A stretch of 53,458 nucleotides of DNA from Candidatus Cloacimonetes bacterium HGW-Cloacimonetes-1 (GCA_002841975.1 PHBQ01000006.1:1-53458), one strand, 5' to 3'; shown: positions 16,262 through 24,916, numbered from the stretch's first letter. A program made the numbers and translations. Notes: generated by a model from the sequence alone, not told the origin.

Positions 16262-18481
16262 TTATCCCAATGCTGTATGTACCTTACGGGATAGCTCTTC
16301 GCAGGCATCACTGCAGGCTTGATAAGCTTTGATTTCAGCATCTTTGTTTTGCATTGCCGTTTTGAGTTTATCAATATCTTCCAATGCCGTATCAATCAGG
16401 TTCTTGCCGAGTTCATTTCTAATGGACTGGAGCTTTGTCTTAAATTTATCCCCTTCGGATTCGACTATACTGATGATGTATAAATACAGATCATGCATTG
16501 CAGCCCCCAGGGCAAGATTGAGCTTATCTACTCCGCTATTCGTTACTTGAGGTTTGGGGAATTTATTTGCCAGTTTCTCTATAAATTTTGTGGAATCGAT
16601 GTGGACGCTTGGGATATCGATCTGTTCGATTGCTTCTTGGATTACTCGCTTAAAAAAGGCAAGATTGTACGAATCGTCCACTGCATCAAGACTCTTGCGA
16701 ATGACATCTATGAGATTCAACCTCAGGGTTTGTTCCTCTATCAATCTATGAAACATATACTCTATATCATGTGTTGCGCCTATAGTCGCTTTCTTCAAAT
16801 TGCCGATAGCGTGGTTTTTGGCAGCATAACGATAGGATGTGGTTCTGTCGTAGTATTGCGTTTCATAAACGGTTTTCTCAAAAAAGATGAGCACTGATTC
16901 TTTATGAGCGACTTCCCTGGAACACTCCTTAACTTTTGTCCCGGTTTTTTCTACTACGGTGGACAGATCTAAGGTACGCTCTCCCAGTTCTTTTTTAACT
17001 GCTACCATTTGTTTGCTACACTCGCTGATAATATTTCCTATCACTTCCGAGACACCGCTTTTGACGTTATCGATCTGTGCATGTAGTTGTTTTTCCTGTT
17101 TTTCCAGATCGGCAATGCCATTGTTTTGCAAAACGCTAATGCTACCCAGGGATTTCTCGACTATTTTCGCGATCAACAATTGTATTTTCTGCTCGGCAGA
17201 GGGGGCAAGAGCTTTTACTTTCTGCTCTAAGATTTCCGACTTTTCCTGCTTCACTTTGTTGAAAATCTGGACAACACTGTCCATATTTCCCAAGCGTTTC
17301 AAAGTATCGTGATCCAAGGTAAAGTCACTCCAGTTTTGTGTAAGCCCTTCCATGATTTTATAAGTGTGTTTTTCCGGTTCGTCCCATTGCTCTGGCGCTT
17401 TGATTGCCCAATTGTGCATAAAGGCAGAAACGTAGATGGGGGGTAAGCAATTCAAGAGCTTTTCCTTGATTTCCGGATTGATGAATTCAATGTTAACAAG
17501 ATGTTTATTTAATGAGGTCTCTGCAAGTTTATTATATGTACTATGAACTTCATGGATAGCATCTTCTAAGCTGTGCACATCATCTGCATCAAAATTTTGA
17601 AGCACAGAATCGAACTTGGATCCGATCAGTTCAAAATAGTTTACACCCTCAGATGGCAATTGGGATACCAAAAGGCATACATCTGTCTCGTCGAAAAAAG
17701 CTCCTCCCGTCTGGCTCAGGAAGAAAGCCACATCAGTTGTCTTCAGCATTTCACGGGTCTTTTCAGTACGAGCCGGAACAGGATCATTGAGACCAGGTGT
17801 ATCTACAATTTCCAAATCAATAAGTCTGGGATCATTGATGTAAAGCCACACTGCTTTGGTGATGGGAGTGTATTCACCACTTTCACCAACGTATTCATCA
17901 AGTTGGTCACGCATGGTAGAGTTATTATTGAACGGCAAACGCTTTGGTTTGTGTCCTAAATAGCTATTGACATCCAAGCCATTTTTCGCGGCAGCCTGAA
18001 CCATTTCAAAAGCGGCTTTAGTACTGGGAGATCCTGAGCTATATGAAGAACTAACTGTCGTCCTTACCGCATTAGCATTATCTTTTTGCATTGCTTCATA
18101 TTTCTCTTGTTCAGCTTTATATTCTTTGGCAGATTGACAGAGCGTTTCCCAATCATCAAGAGTGAAAAATTCGATTTCTATCCGCTCGTCTTCCGAATGA
18201 CTGATAATGGTGAGATTGGCGGTTTTAGGAGTGGCAGCCTTTGGTAGTACTTCCTCTCCCTCGAAAAGGAATGTGTTTAAAAATGATGATTTTCCAGCTT
18301 TGACTTGTCCTATAATGGCAAGGCGTAGGTGGCGATTTTTTACAATAGTATTCTCATACTGTTGCCTGAATTCGGTAGCGTTCTTCTCACATTCCTTTTG
18401 CCAATTTGGAAACTTCGTAGCATACGTGGACAGCTCTCGATATATAGCCTCCACTGTTTCAGGGATGTTTGTCTTGTTCAT
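16262..18481 (-). CDS. Dynamin-family GTPase C (third of three)
   Basis: This is a 739-residue large GTPase. G1 is GQVKAGKS (residues 58-65), G2 is the Thr-rich stretch around ATPKTANL (83-90), G3 is DTPG (227-230) and G4 is SKFD (288-291). A low-complexity Ser/Lys insert (about 115-165) separates G2 from G3. The C-terminal half is long and helical with likely coiled coil (about 430-530 and 690-735), as in dynamin stalks. No strong membrane helix is visible, so membrane contact, if any, would be through a partner or an amphipathic loop. GGAG lies before the ATG. It follows GTPase B by 35 bases and ends at a terminator, so it closes the operon. Confidence 0.85.
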   Translation of the reverse strand: MNKTNIPETVEAIYRELSTYATKFPNWQKECEKNATEFRQQYENTIVKNRHLRLAIIGQVKAGKSSFLNTFLFEGEEVLPKAATPKTANLTIISHSEDERIEIEFFTLDDWETLCQSAKEYKAEQEKYEAMQKDNANAVRTTVSSSYSSGSPSTKAAFEMVQAAAKNGLDVNSYLGHKPKRLPFNNNSTMRDQLDEYVGESGEYTPITKAVWLYINDPRLIDLEIVDTPGLNDPVPARTEKTREMLKTTDVAFFLSQTGGAFFDETDVCLLVSQLPSEGVNYFELIGSKFDSVLQNFDADDVHSLEDAIHEVHSTYNKLAETSLNKHLVNIEFINPEIKEKLLNCLPPIYVSAFMHNWAIKAPEQWDEPEKHTYKIMEGLTQNWSDFTLDHDTLKRLGNMDSVVQIFNKVKQEKSEILEQKVKALAPSAEQKIQLLIAKIVEKSLGSISVLQNNGIADLEKQEKQLHAQIDNVKSGVSEVIGNIISECSKQMVAVKKELGERTLDLSTVVEKTGTKVKECSREVAHKESVLIFFEKTVYETQYYDRTTSYRYAAKNHAIGNLKKATIGATHDIEYMFHRLIEEQTLRLNLIDVIRKSLDAVDDSYNLAFFKRVIQEAIEQIDIPSVHIDSTKFIEKLANKFPKPQVTNSGVDKLNLALGAAMHDLYLYIISIVESEGDKFKTKLQSIRNELGKNLIDTALEDIDKLKTAMQNKDAEIKAYQACSDACEELSRKVHTALG

Positions 18482-18516
18482 AACAACTCCATTGTCTTCA
18501 GTATTTTTACATCATG

Positions 18517-20637
18517 CTATATTGGTTCTTGGGTTTCGAACCCATGCTTTATAGCTTCCACCAACTCATATTCCTCTCGTCCGGGGAAGCTGCTTTCAAT
18601 TCCTCGTAACTTGTTGATTTTAGCTTTGCTTTCTTTTGTGGCCTTTTTTTTCTTTTCACTTTTTACCGCTGGCCTTGCAGCTAATGCCTGGGCCAGAGAT
18701 GCAATCATTGCATCTCTGGTTTCCGGATTTATCCAATTGTCTATGTACAATGCTTGTATTGCATCAATGGGGATTGGCATCATCGTCTTTTGATATGCAA
18801 ATAGTTGCTTTTCATCTTTTTTGATAATGCCATGTGCCAATTGTACAACACAATTTGCAGTTTCTTTAGAAATATTGAGGGCTTCAGCCATCATGCCCAT
18901 GATGATAGACTCCTGTTTTGAGATGTCTTTATCAGTAAGGCAAAGGAGTATAGCATCAAGCAGGAGTAGGCTTGATAATTCACTTTGTCGAATAGATTTT
19001 AAACAAGTGGCAAGATCCGCAGCACTTAGTTTGTTAACCCGTCGATGATAGGTATCGATATTGCCTATGCGTAAAAACTTAACAAAACTCCCCAGAAACA
19101 TCGCCTCTTCTGCTCTCACTTCACCGTCTTGTCTTGCCAAAACTGTCAGAAGTGTCAAATAATCCGCTCTTATCGATTCGGTTGTACTGACCAGAGGATG
19201 TGCTTTGGCCTTCCATATCTTTGTGTGAACTTCCGGTGATGTTTCGATGATACTCGATAGGGGACCGCTCGTTTTTACTGGCTTTTGATGTAACCCACTT
19301 AAGCCTTCAAGGATATACTCGTTGATACTGGAATCTTTGATATCTTTTTTTTCAAGATACCCTTTGAATAGATCATGCGCGTTGGCAGCATCTTCAGAAA
19401 TCATATCAACTTCATCTGGTTCAGGTAATTTGATACCTACACTGTCACCTATTTTCTTGAGCAGGGCAAAGAAATCGCGTTGTAGCTTACTTAGCTTTTT
19501 TTCAAGATCTTCAATACTGGTTTTGACATTTTTTGCCTCCATCACAATGTCATTGATGCATTCTGAAGAGATTTTATCAATGTCAAGAATGGCGAAAGCG
19601 GTTTGTTTACTTCTGTCTATACGGCGTCTTGCTTCGTCTTTTTCTTTTTCATAATAGCGACGAAACTCGCTGAAGATGCGTTTGAAGTTTTTGGGAAAGC
19701 TGCTTATATCCTTTTTAACGTCTCTATTGGACAGCCATTCACAGATTGGAGTGATGGGATATAGATCTCTTTTTTTGGCAGAAAAAGGGATTATCTTAAA
19801 GCCTTCGAAGCCCATTTCCTGTAAGCATTTTGCTACTTCCTTTTGGACATTTTCCACATCTTCATGGTTTAGTTTTTCAGCCTTGGATAACACCATCAGC
19901 AGCGGTTTTCTACCCAGTCTGAGAGTTCTAATGAAGTTAATATCATTTTCCTTTAGTGTCCCATTCTCGATATCCATCACCCAGATTACAGAGTCTGCAG
20001 TTATCAATTGCTCTCGGGCTACCTTTTCGTCTGTTCGATCCGAGTATTGATTGCTATCCGGCTTACTATAACCCGGAGTATCCAAAAGGGCGATATGCTT
20101 GTATGGAATGGCTGGGATTGCAACGAAGGCTTTGTTAATCAAGTACCCCAATTCGATTTCATACTTGTCTGAAAATTCGTAGCCGATAGCTTTGATTCCC
20201 TGTAAATCAAGCTTGCATCGCACATTGAATTTATTCACCACCCCCACTTCTTCATGAACGGAGTGCATTAGAAATGTTGGCACTACAGTGGATGGGTTGA
20301 TTTTGGTAGGTAGAATTTTATCTCCCATCAAAGTATTCAACAGCATTGATTTACCAGAGCTAAACGCACCTCCAACGCCGATCAAATGTTTGGATTCAAA
20401 CTCCGGGAAAGCGGCAAATGCTTCGAATCTTTCAAGTTCCATTTGAAACGCATCCACCAAGTCTGAACTGTTTTCAGGAGAGGCTTCGTTGAGATGCGGA
20501 AGAAGCTTGGCATAAACAAATTTCCTTAAATCATTGATGCCACGATCCTGATTGCCAGGCACTTCCTTGGTTTTGGTGGACAATACTATTCTTATGAGTT
20601 CCAATGCCCCTTCATGAGAATCAAGATAGGTATTCAT
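18517..20637 (-). CDS. Dynamin-family GTPase B fused to a TerB-like domain
   Basis: This is a 706-residue GTPase. G1 is GAFSSGKS (90-97), the G2 Thr is in NPSTVVPT (114-121), G3 is DTPG (186-189) and G4 is SKAE (251-254). A coiled coil follows (about 325-400). Residues about 490-610 look like a TerB/DjlA-type helical domain: LLTVLARQDGEVRAEEAMFL and, later, CLTDKDISKQESIIMGMMAE, with paired acidic positions (D504, D569) as in metal-binding TerB. A Lys-rich tail follows. Its start lies 17 bases inside GTPase A and lacks a good ribosome-binding site, so translation is probably coupled. The TerB assignment is by pattern and needs a profile search. Confidence 0.8.
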   Translation of the reverse strand: MNTYLDSHEGALELIRIVLSTKTKEVPGNQDRGINDLRKFVYAKLLPHLNEASPENSSDLVDAFQMELERFEAFAAFPEFESKHLIGVGGAFSSGKSMLLNTLMGDKILPTKINPSTVVPTFLMHSVHEEVGVVNKFNVRCKLDLQGIKAIGYEFSDKYEIELGYLINKAFVAIPAIPYKHIALLDTPGYSKPDSNQYSDRTDEKVAREQLITADSVIWVMDIENGTLKENDINFIRTLRLGRKPLLMVLSKAEKLNHEDVENVQKEVAKCLQEMGFEGFKIIPFSAKKRDLYPITPICEWLSNRDVKKDISSFPKNFKRIFSEFRRYYEKEKDEARRRIDRSKQTAFAILDIDKISSECINDIVMEAKNVKTSIEDLEKKLSKLQRDFFALLKKIGDSVGIKLPEPDEVDMISEDAANAHDLFKGYLEKKDIKDSSINEYILEGLSGLHQKPVKTSGPLSSIIETSPEVHTKIWKAKAHPLVSTTESIRADYLTLLTVLARQDGEVRAEEAMFLGSFVKFLRIGNIDTYHRRVNKLSAADLATCLKSIRQSELSSLLLLDAILLCLTDKDISKQESIIMGMMAEALNISKETANCVVQLAHGIIKKDEKQLFAYQKTMMPIPIDAIQALYIDNWINPETRDAMIASLAQALAARPAVKSEKKKKATKESKAKINKLRGIESSFPGREEYELVEAIKHGFETQEPI

Positions 20638-22279
20638 AATATTTAACCACTATCTCGAGATCGCCTTGCCATTTTTGCTTTCGCGCTTCAAATGCAGCAG
20701 CACTTTCCGTCCTCTGTTTTTGAATGTCCCATAACGCTTCTTTGGTGCTCTCCTCATTGTTGTAGATTGTTTCCTCTGTAACCCTATTCATGTCATTAAT
20801 GGCAGCATTCAACTTTTCTTGAATTGGTCCCTGTATGCTGTTTACAACTTTAGCAATGGTTTCTTGCCGAATTTGCATCTCAATCTGCTGTTTTTGTTCT
20901 TCCTGGCTGCCAGTAGAGCCTTTTTTATCTCTGAATAAGTCTATGATCGAATTCACTACCCCTACAATTATGGGGCCAATTATGGGGCCAATTAGGGGAA
21001 TGCTCTTTACAATATCTGACACCATTCTTTGAAAGAAATTTGGCTCTGAGGCATTGTTTGCAAATTCGGAATGAGAATTCGCTTGGGTTTCATTTCTGAT
21101 ACTCTCGACATGGATATTGCCTATACAACTTTCCAGTTCGGAGCTATAACCTTTGAGGATAGGCTGAACATAGAGGCTGTAGCCTTCTAAAAATGCTTTG
21201 CGACATATATATCCTACTTGTGAATTAAGATCACCATGTGAAATCACAGTACTCACAAGTGTGTAAATATTGCTTTCCATTGCCTGTTGGATGTGCATTA
21301 CCAGTTGCGTACCAGTGTTTTGAATAGTGTTCCCCTGTCTTTCTGAAGCATCCGATACTTTCCTCAGGGCATCTGCACTCTGTTTAATAATCTCTTTTTC
21401 CTTGGCTTTCAATTCATCATCATTCAAAGCCTCGTTATTTATCCTGCTATTTATAGCTTTTTCCAAACTACTGACAACAGTATAGAGCTTGGTATTGAAA
21501 CTATTGAACAATAGCTCTCCGGATCTATTCTCCAGTTGGGATAAAAGCTTGTGTACGCTTTCCAGGTCTTTCTTTTTGGCAGAAGCTGTTGCTATATAGT
21601 CCGCTTTTCTACCAAAGGATGCTTCGATCTGTTCACCCGTCTTTTTTACAATATCATTCAAGCCATCCTCATGCAGCTTTTCGGACTTTGTGATCAAACA
21701 ATACACCGGCACCTTGAATGCCCTGAGTTCGAGCAGAAATTCTATCAAATCCCGTCGGAGCCCGATTTCTGGATCAATCACAATCAGATATGCTGCACTT
21801 TTTCGTACGTATGAATCAATCGCCATTGAATGTGCATTAATTCCGGACTGCAAACCGGGTAAATCCACCAATGCCAGATGAGGATAGGCCTTGAGGTGCT
21901 CATTGTCCAATGTGATGCTGATAATACTATTTGGTTTAGCTGAATATGATCCAGTTTGAATCTCATGCATGCTGACGGGATAGATATCATCCCCATCCTG
22001 AAGGATAAATGTATCCTGTTTTCCCCAAGAAAGCTCAAAAGCTATATCAGTACAAGGATCGATCTTTACCTTGAATAGTTTGCTATCAATCAAAGCATTG
22101 AGTAAGGAGCTTTTCCCTGCACTATAACAACCGATAAGAGGGATGAATGCCTTGTAACTATTGATTTCTTTACGCCAATCGGATAAACTCCCTCCACTGG
22201 AGAGGTATTCTTTGCTGAGGGGTTCGAGAGTATCGCATAGTTCAATCAACTCTGCTTGCTGCTTGTAAATTGGTTTCAT
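20621..22279 (-). CDS. Dynamin-family GTPase A with hydrophobic membrane segment
   Basis: This is a 552-residue GTPase. G1 is GCYSAGKS (50-57), the G2 Thr is in DPCTDIAF (74-81), G3 is DLPG (139-142) and G4 is TKSE (197-200). A helical middle region leads to a hydrophobic, Gly/Pro-rich stretch at about 424-449 (IVKSIPLIGPIIGPIIVGVV), placed where bacterial dynamin-like proteins carry the membrane-inserting paddle. A Gln/Glu-rich helix (about 458-540) follows. It is the first GTPase of the operon, with AAGGAG 6 bases before the ATG. It overlaps GTPase B by 17 bases. It is the only one of the three with a clear membrane anchor, which suggests it tethers the complex. Confidence 0.85.
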   Translation of the reverse strand: MKPIYKQQAELIELCDTLEPLSKEYLSSGGSLSDWRKEINSYKAFIPLIGCYSAGKSSLLNALIDSKLFKVKIDPCTDIAFELSWGKQDTFILQDGDDIYPVSMHEIQTGSYSAKPNSIISITLDNEHLKAYPHLALVDLPGLQSGINAHSMAIDSYVRKSAAYLIVIDPEIGLRRDLIEFLLELRAFKVPVYCLITKSEKLHEDGLNDIVKKTGEQIEASFGRKADYIATASAKKKDLESVHKLLSQLENRSGELLFNSFNTKLYTVVSSLEKAINSRINNEALNDDELKAKEKEIIKQSADALRKVSDASERQGNTIQNTGTQLVMHIQQAMESNIYTLVSTVISHGDLNSQVGYICRKAFLEGYSLYVQPILKGYSSELESCIGNIHVESIRNETQANSHSEFANNASEPNFFQRMVSDIVKSIPLIGPIIGPIIVGVVNSIIDLFRDKKGSTGSQEEQKQQIEMQIRQETIAKVVNSIQGPIQEKLNAAINDMNRVTEETIYNNEESTKEALWDIQKQRTESAAAFEARKQKWQGDLEIVVKYYEYLS

Positions 22280-22323
22280 GTCTAACTCCTTGTATGATAC
22301 TATTTAAGGTTAAAATATACTTG

Positions 22324-22580
22324 TTAGGACGCCATCATATTGGGCATCTGTTTAAACTGGTAGAACTTGTCATAATCAACATGATTCAGCCACAAATCCT
22401 CGGCAGCATGGTAATCTGAAAGGCAAACATAATAGCATTCAAAGCACCTACACTGCTACCCGATACCGCTACCACATGTTTTGCTAAGCCATTTTCTTCC
22501 AAGGCTTTCCAAACTCCCAGTTGATAAGCACCTTTTGCTCCGCCTCCGGAGAGTACTAATCCAAGCTTCAAATCTTTCAT
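22324..22580 (-). pseudogene. Patatin-like phospholipase remnant, frameshifted and truncated
   Basis: The start is a good patatin N-terminus: LVLSGGGAKGAYQLGVWKAL (oxyanion-hole glycine motif) and SGSSVGALNAIMFA (the GxSxG nucleophile elbow). The open frame then runs into FQITMLPRICG and stops at 22386. One frame over, the reading continues as CLSDYHAAEDLWLNHVDYDK, the expected patatin continuation, and stops at 22324. So a frameshift lies close to 22420-22435 and most of the domain, including the catalytic Asp, is gone. The ATG overlaps the WYL regulator stop (ATGA), so the intact gene was translated with it. A sequencing error could explain the frameshift but not the missing 3' part. Confidence 0.8.
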
Positions 22581-23557
22581 CTATAAACCTCTAGAATGCT
22601 CTTGGCTTCACTTTGAATAATATCCACCAATTCCCCCGGCTCAAGCACTTTCACCTGTGCACCATAGCTCAGTACAAGCTTCTTCATTTCACTCAATGAG
22701 TTAGCCGGCATCTCCAGGAAAATGGAATTATCCGGGTGTTTTTCAATCTTCTGTTCCGGGTGCCAGATGCGTTCTGCAATATAGTCTGAAGTGGGGGGAT
22801 AAAACTGCAAGCGAACCTGGAAGACCTTTCCGGTATAGATGCCAAAACCGCTATTGAAATAGAGATCAGAATCAAATGCCACCTCGTCCTGAGGGCTATC
22901 CGACACCACCAAGGCATCTATCCGATTGACGGCAAAGACAATCACCTGATCGATCTTTTTGTAATATCCAGCCAGATAGAAATTGTGATTGAAGTACTTG
23001 ATGCTCAGTGGGGAGATTTCCTTGTGACTGTGTTTCTGGCTTTGCACACTGTAATAATCGAAGGACACCTTTTTGTAGTTCAAAATGGCTTTGAGCAATT
23101 GGCTCAGTTGTTGGTTCATCACTTCTGTACTGGGCACGATCCCGGTACTGTCGCTGATCAGTGCCTTTTGGACATCACGATAGAATTTTAAGATGGATTT
23201 ATCCAGGTTACTATCTATCTTACGCAGCAGATTCTTGATGTTTTCGGAGCTCACCAATCCCGATTCTTGCCAGAGTTTGGATGCCAAAGAGAGATTTAGG
23301 ATGTCCTCATAGTTCAGGGAATAATCCGGCAGCCTATAACTCTGAACGAAGTAATAGAACACTTGATTCTCCCGATCGGCATCCTGATCTTCATAGATAG
23401 GAAAGCCACAGGACGAGAGATTGGTGATATCCCTGGCGATGGTTTTTTTGGATACTTTGAAATACAGAGCCAGCTCGCCTTTGGAAATCCCGGTAGCACG
23501 GTTCTGATTGATCAAGTGTAGCATTTGCCATTGCCGATATAGTGCTTGATTGCGCAT
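22577..23557 (-). CDS. WYL-domain transcriptional regulator
   Basis: This is a 326-residue regulator. The N-terminal HTH (residues about 8-50, TGISKGELALYFKVSKKTIA) is followed by a WYL domain (about 165-230). The family's W-Y-L motif here reads FYLAGY in HNFYLAGYYKK, with the conserved Arg in NRIDALV. A C-terminal WCX-like segment ends the protein. WYL proteins bind nucleic acid or nucleotide ligands and often control phage-defence and stress loci. The ATG follows the 100-aa gene closely and has no strong ribosome-binding site, so coupling is likely. It probably controls its own operon from 23894-23969. Confidence 0.88.
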   Translation of the reverse strand: MRNQALYRQWQMLHLINQNRATGISKGELALYFKVSKKTIARDITNLSSCGFPIYEDQDADRENQVFYYFVQSYRLPDYSLNYEDILNLSLASKLWQESGLVSSENIKNLLRKIDSNLDKSILKFYRDVQKALISDSTGIVPSTEVMNQQLSQLLKAILNYKKVSFDYYSVQSQKHSHKEISPLSIKYFNHNFYLAGYYKKIDQVIVFAVNRIDALVVSDSPQDEVAFDSDLYFNSGFGIYTGKVFQVRLQFYPPTSDYIAERIWHPEQKIEKHPDNSIFLEMPANSLSEMKKLVLSYGAQVKVLEPGELVDIIQSEAKSILEVYR

Positions 23558-23559
23558 GT

Positions 23560-23862
23560 TTACTTATTGCCCTTTCCCTGTTTTGCCGGTGTTGACGACA
23601 CGACCCGTACTTGGAGCCTTGCTTTACGCACAAATTTCAGTAAATCCTCCGGATCGGAATCAAATACTCTGATCTTGCCCTGTTTCACGTCTTGGATTTT
23701 CTTCTCCATTTCTGCTTCCCAATCCTTCGTCTCTGCATCTGGTTCACTATCCGCGTCATCCATTGCGAGGATCCTTTCTATGAGGTTCTTGAGCTCCTCT
23801 ATTTCGCTGGGACTGTTCTCTTGGCCGTCTTCGTAATCATCTTTATCAAAGATGTTTCGCAT
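23560..23862 (-). CDS. Acidic 100-aa protein upstream of the WYL regulator
   Basis: No family is recognised. The 100 residues are highly charged (MRNIFDKDDYEDGQENSPSE, then a helix IEELKNLIERIL) and end in a basic, beta-like segment (LLKFVRKARLQVRVVSS) and a Lys/Gly tail. GGGAGGAACA lies just before the ATG at 23862, which is a very strong site. The longer frame starting at 23976 would cover the promoter-like box and repeats, so it is rejected. It is the first gene of a WYL-patatin transcript. An accessory or antitoxin-like binding protein is possible but unproven. Confidence 0.7.
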   Translation of the reverse strand: MRNIFDKDDYEDGQENSPSEIEELKNLIERILAMDDADSEPDAETKDWEAEMEKKIQDVKQGKIRVFDSDPEDLLKFVRKARLQVRVVSSTPAKQGKGNK

Positions 23863-23881
23863 TGTTCCTCCCAAACTGTAG

Positions 23882-23969
23882 TTTTGTGGTTTCATAATAA
23901 ATCGGGATATGGACAGATCAGGGGTATATGCATGGATATTTATACATAACTGCTGATTTTGTGGTTTCA
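23882..23969 (-). repeat. Two direct copies of TGAAACCACAAAA flanking the promoter box
   Basis: The 13-mer occurs at 23957-23969 and 23882-23894, 75 bases apart, and both copies are followed by a loosely shared CAGTT. One copy lies upstream of the promoter-like box and the other just at its -10 end. The arrangement suits a repressor or autoregulator site, possibly for the WYL protein. A weaker relative (TGAAAAACACAATAC) lies at 16145-16159 before the 308-aa gene. Confidence 0.45.
23894..23926 (-). promoter_or_regulatory. Promoter-like box of the 100-aa/WYL operon, shared with 16171-16203
   Basis: On the minus strand it reads TACCCCTGATCTGTCCA, then ATTTATTAT with a TATTAT -10-like hexamer ending 32 bases before the ATG. 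The first 17 bases match the box before the 308-aa gene at all but one position. Confidence 0.55.
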
Positions 23970-24324
23970 AAATCACTTGGTGTTCACACAGAACAGCCTA
24001 TCACTTGAAATTTATGTGAAATTGACCCAGATAACACTCTCGATGGAACAGGATTAGCTATAGTGGCTGACATAGCATCGCACTCCGATTACCCATATTA
24101 CGCTCAATGTACATAGATAAAACCAAAAAATAAACACCTCAAATCATTACATAATTATCCCCAAGACAAGTAGATACATAAATAGTACAGCGAATATATC
24201 TTCATGTCCCAAAGTTTCACCACTATGAAACTGACTATTCCAAATATTGTCAATGTAATTTCAGTGCTTTCAAAAACTCATATAAAGTAATGGTAGAAAG
24301 ATACAAGATAAGTGTTTCATTGAT

Positions 24325-24425
24325 AGTGTCGCCCCTCCAGGGCTAAAACTGTGTTGGGTTGGCCTTTCCTGAGGTTCCGCTGCGCTCCACCACAGGCTAT
24401 AAGAGTATCACCTCTCCGAGGTTTA
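24325..24425 (-). repeat. Solo REP element related to those flanking the RAYT gene
   Basis: It starts AGTGTCGCCCCTCCAGGGCT and ends GTATCACCTCTCCGAGGTTTA. It matches the right flank of the transposase gene (41094-41191) over nearly its whole length, in the same orientation. The ends carry hairpins (GCCC-TCCA-GGGC; CCTCAGG-type stem in the middle). Confidence 0.85.
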
Positions 24426-24605
24426 AAGGTTTGCGAATTAGACATATAACGCCATGAATTACTCCCTCTCCCATTTTGGGAGTCGGGGTCCCCAAGCGTC
24501 AACTTGTTGGCGATTGGGGTGAAGTGGGCTAGGGTGAGGGTGATTTTACTCATTGAATAGTCACACAGACTCTACGGATGGAACGGATTAACACGGAATA
24601 TTGTC

Positions 24606-24629
24606 GTAGGGGCGACCGGCGGGTCGCCC
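24606..24629. repeat. Second copy of the GC-rich hairpin repeat
   Basis: It is identical to the left arm at 15071-15094 (contains GGGCGACCGGCGGGTCGCCC). The opposite arm is not present here. Confidence 0.8.
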
Positions 24630-24825
24630 GAAACCATGCAACTTGTGTGTCTCCCCTTGTTCTTAATTGCACACGCCACGTGTGCAGACATTCGAGCCGA
24701 CTGTGAATATGGCAATTGGAAGCCTGCTGTGCGTTTTCTCCAGCTGGATAGACACATAGGTCTGCCCCTTTGGATGCCAATGGCAACATTTTCTCCAGGA
24801 TTGACAATTCCTCGAAAACTACTGC

Positions 24826-24916
24826 TCCCATACTTAGTTGTGGCTATGATGTGGCTATGCCGCCCTATGAATCATGGGGCCGCATAGCCACATCATAGCC
24901 ACAACTAAGTATGGGA
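24826..24916. repeat. 35-bp perfect inverted repeat (copy 1 of a long-hairpin element)
   Basis: Arms 24826-24860 and 24882-24916 pair perfectly over 35 bp, around a 21-base loop that can itself pair (ATGA/TCAT and GCCC/GGGC). Within each arm the unit TGTGGCTATGA is tandemly repeated. A second, less perfect copy lies at 50761-50849. Confidence 0.92.

Noticed and set aside
23863-23976. Longer N-terminus for the 100-aa protein
   Set aside because: The extension covers the promoter-like box and the direct repeats, while the ATG at 23862 has a very strong ribosome-binding site.
24317-24887. Several short open frames in the repeat-rich gap
   Set aside because: They translate REP and palindrome sequence and resemble no protein.
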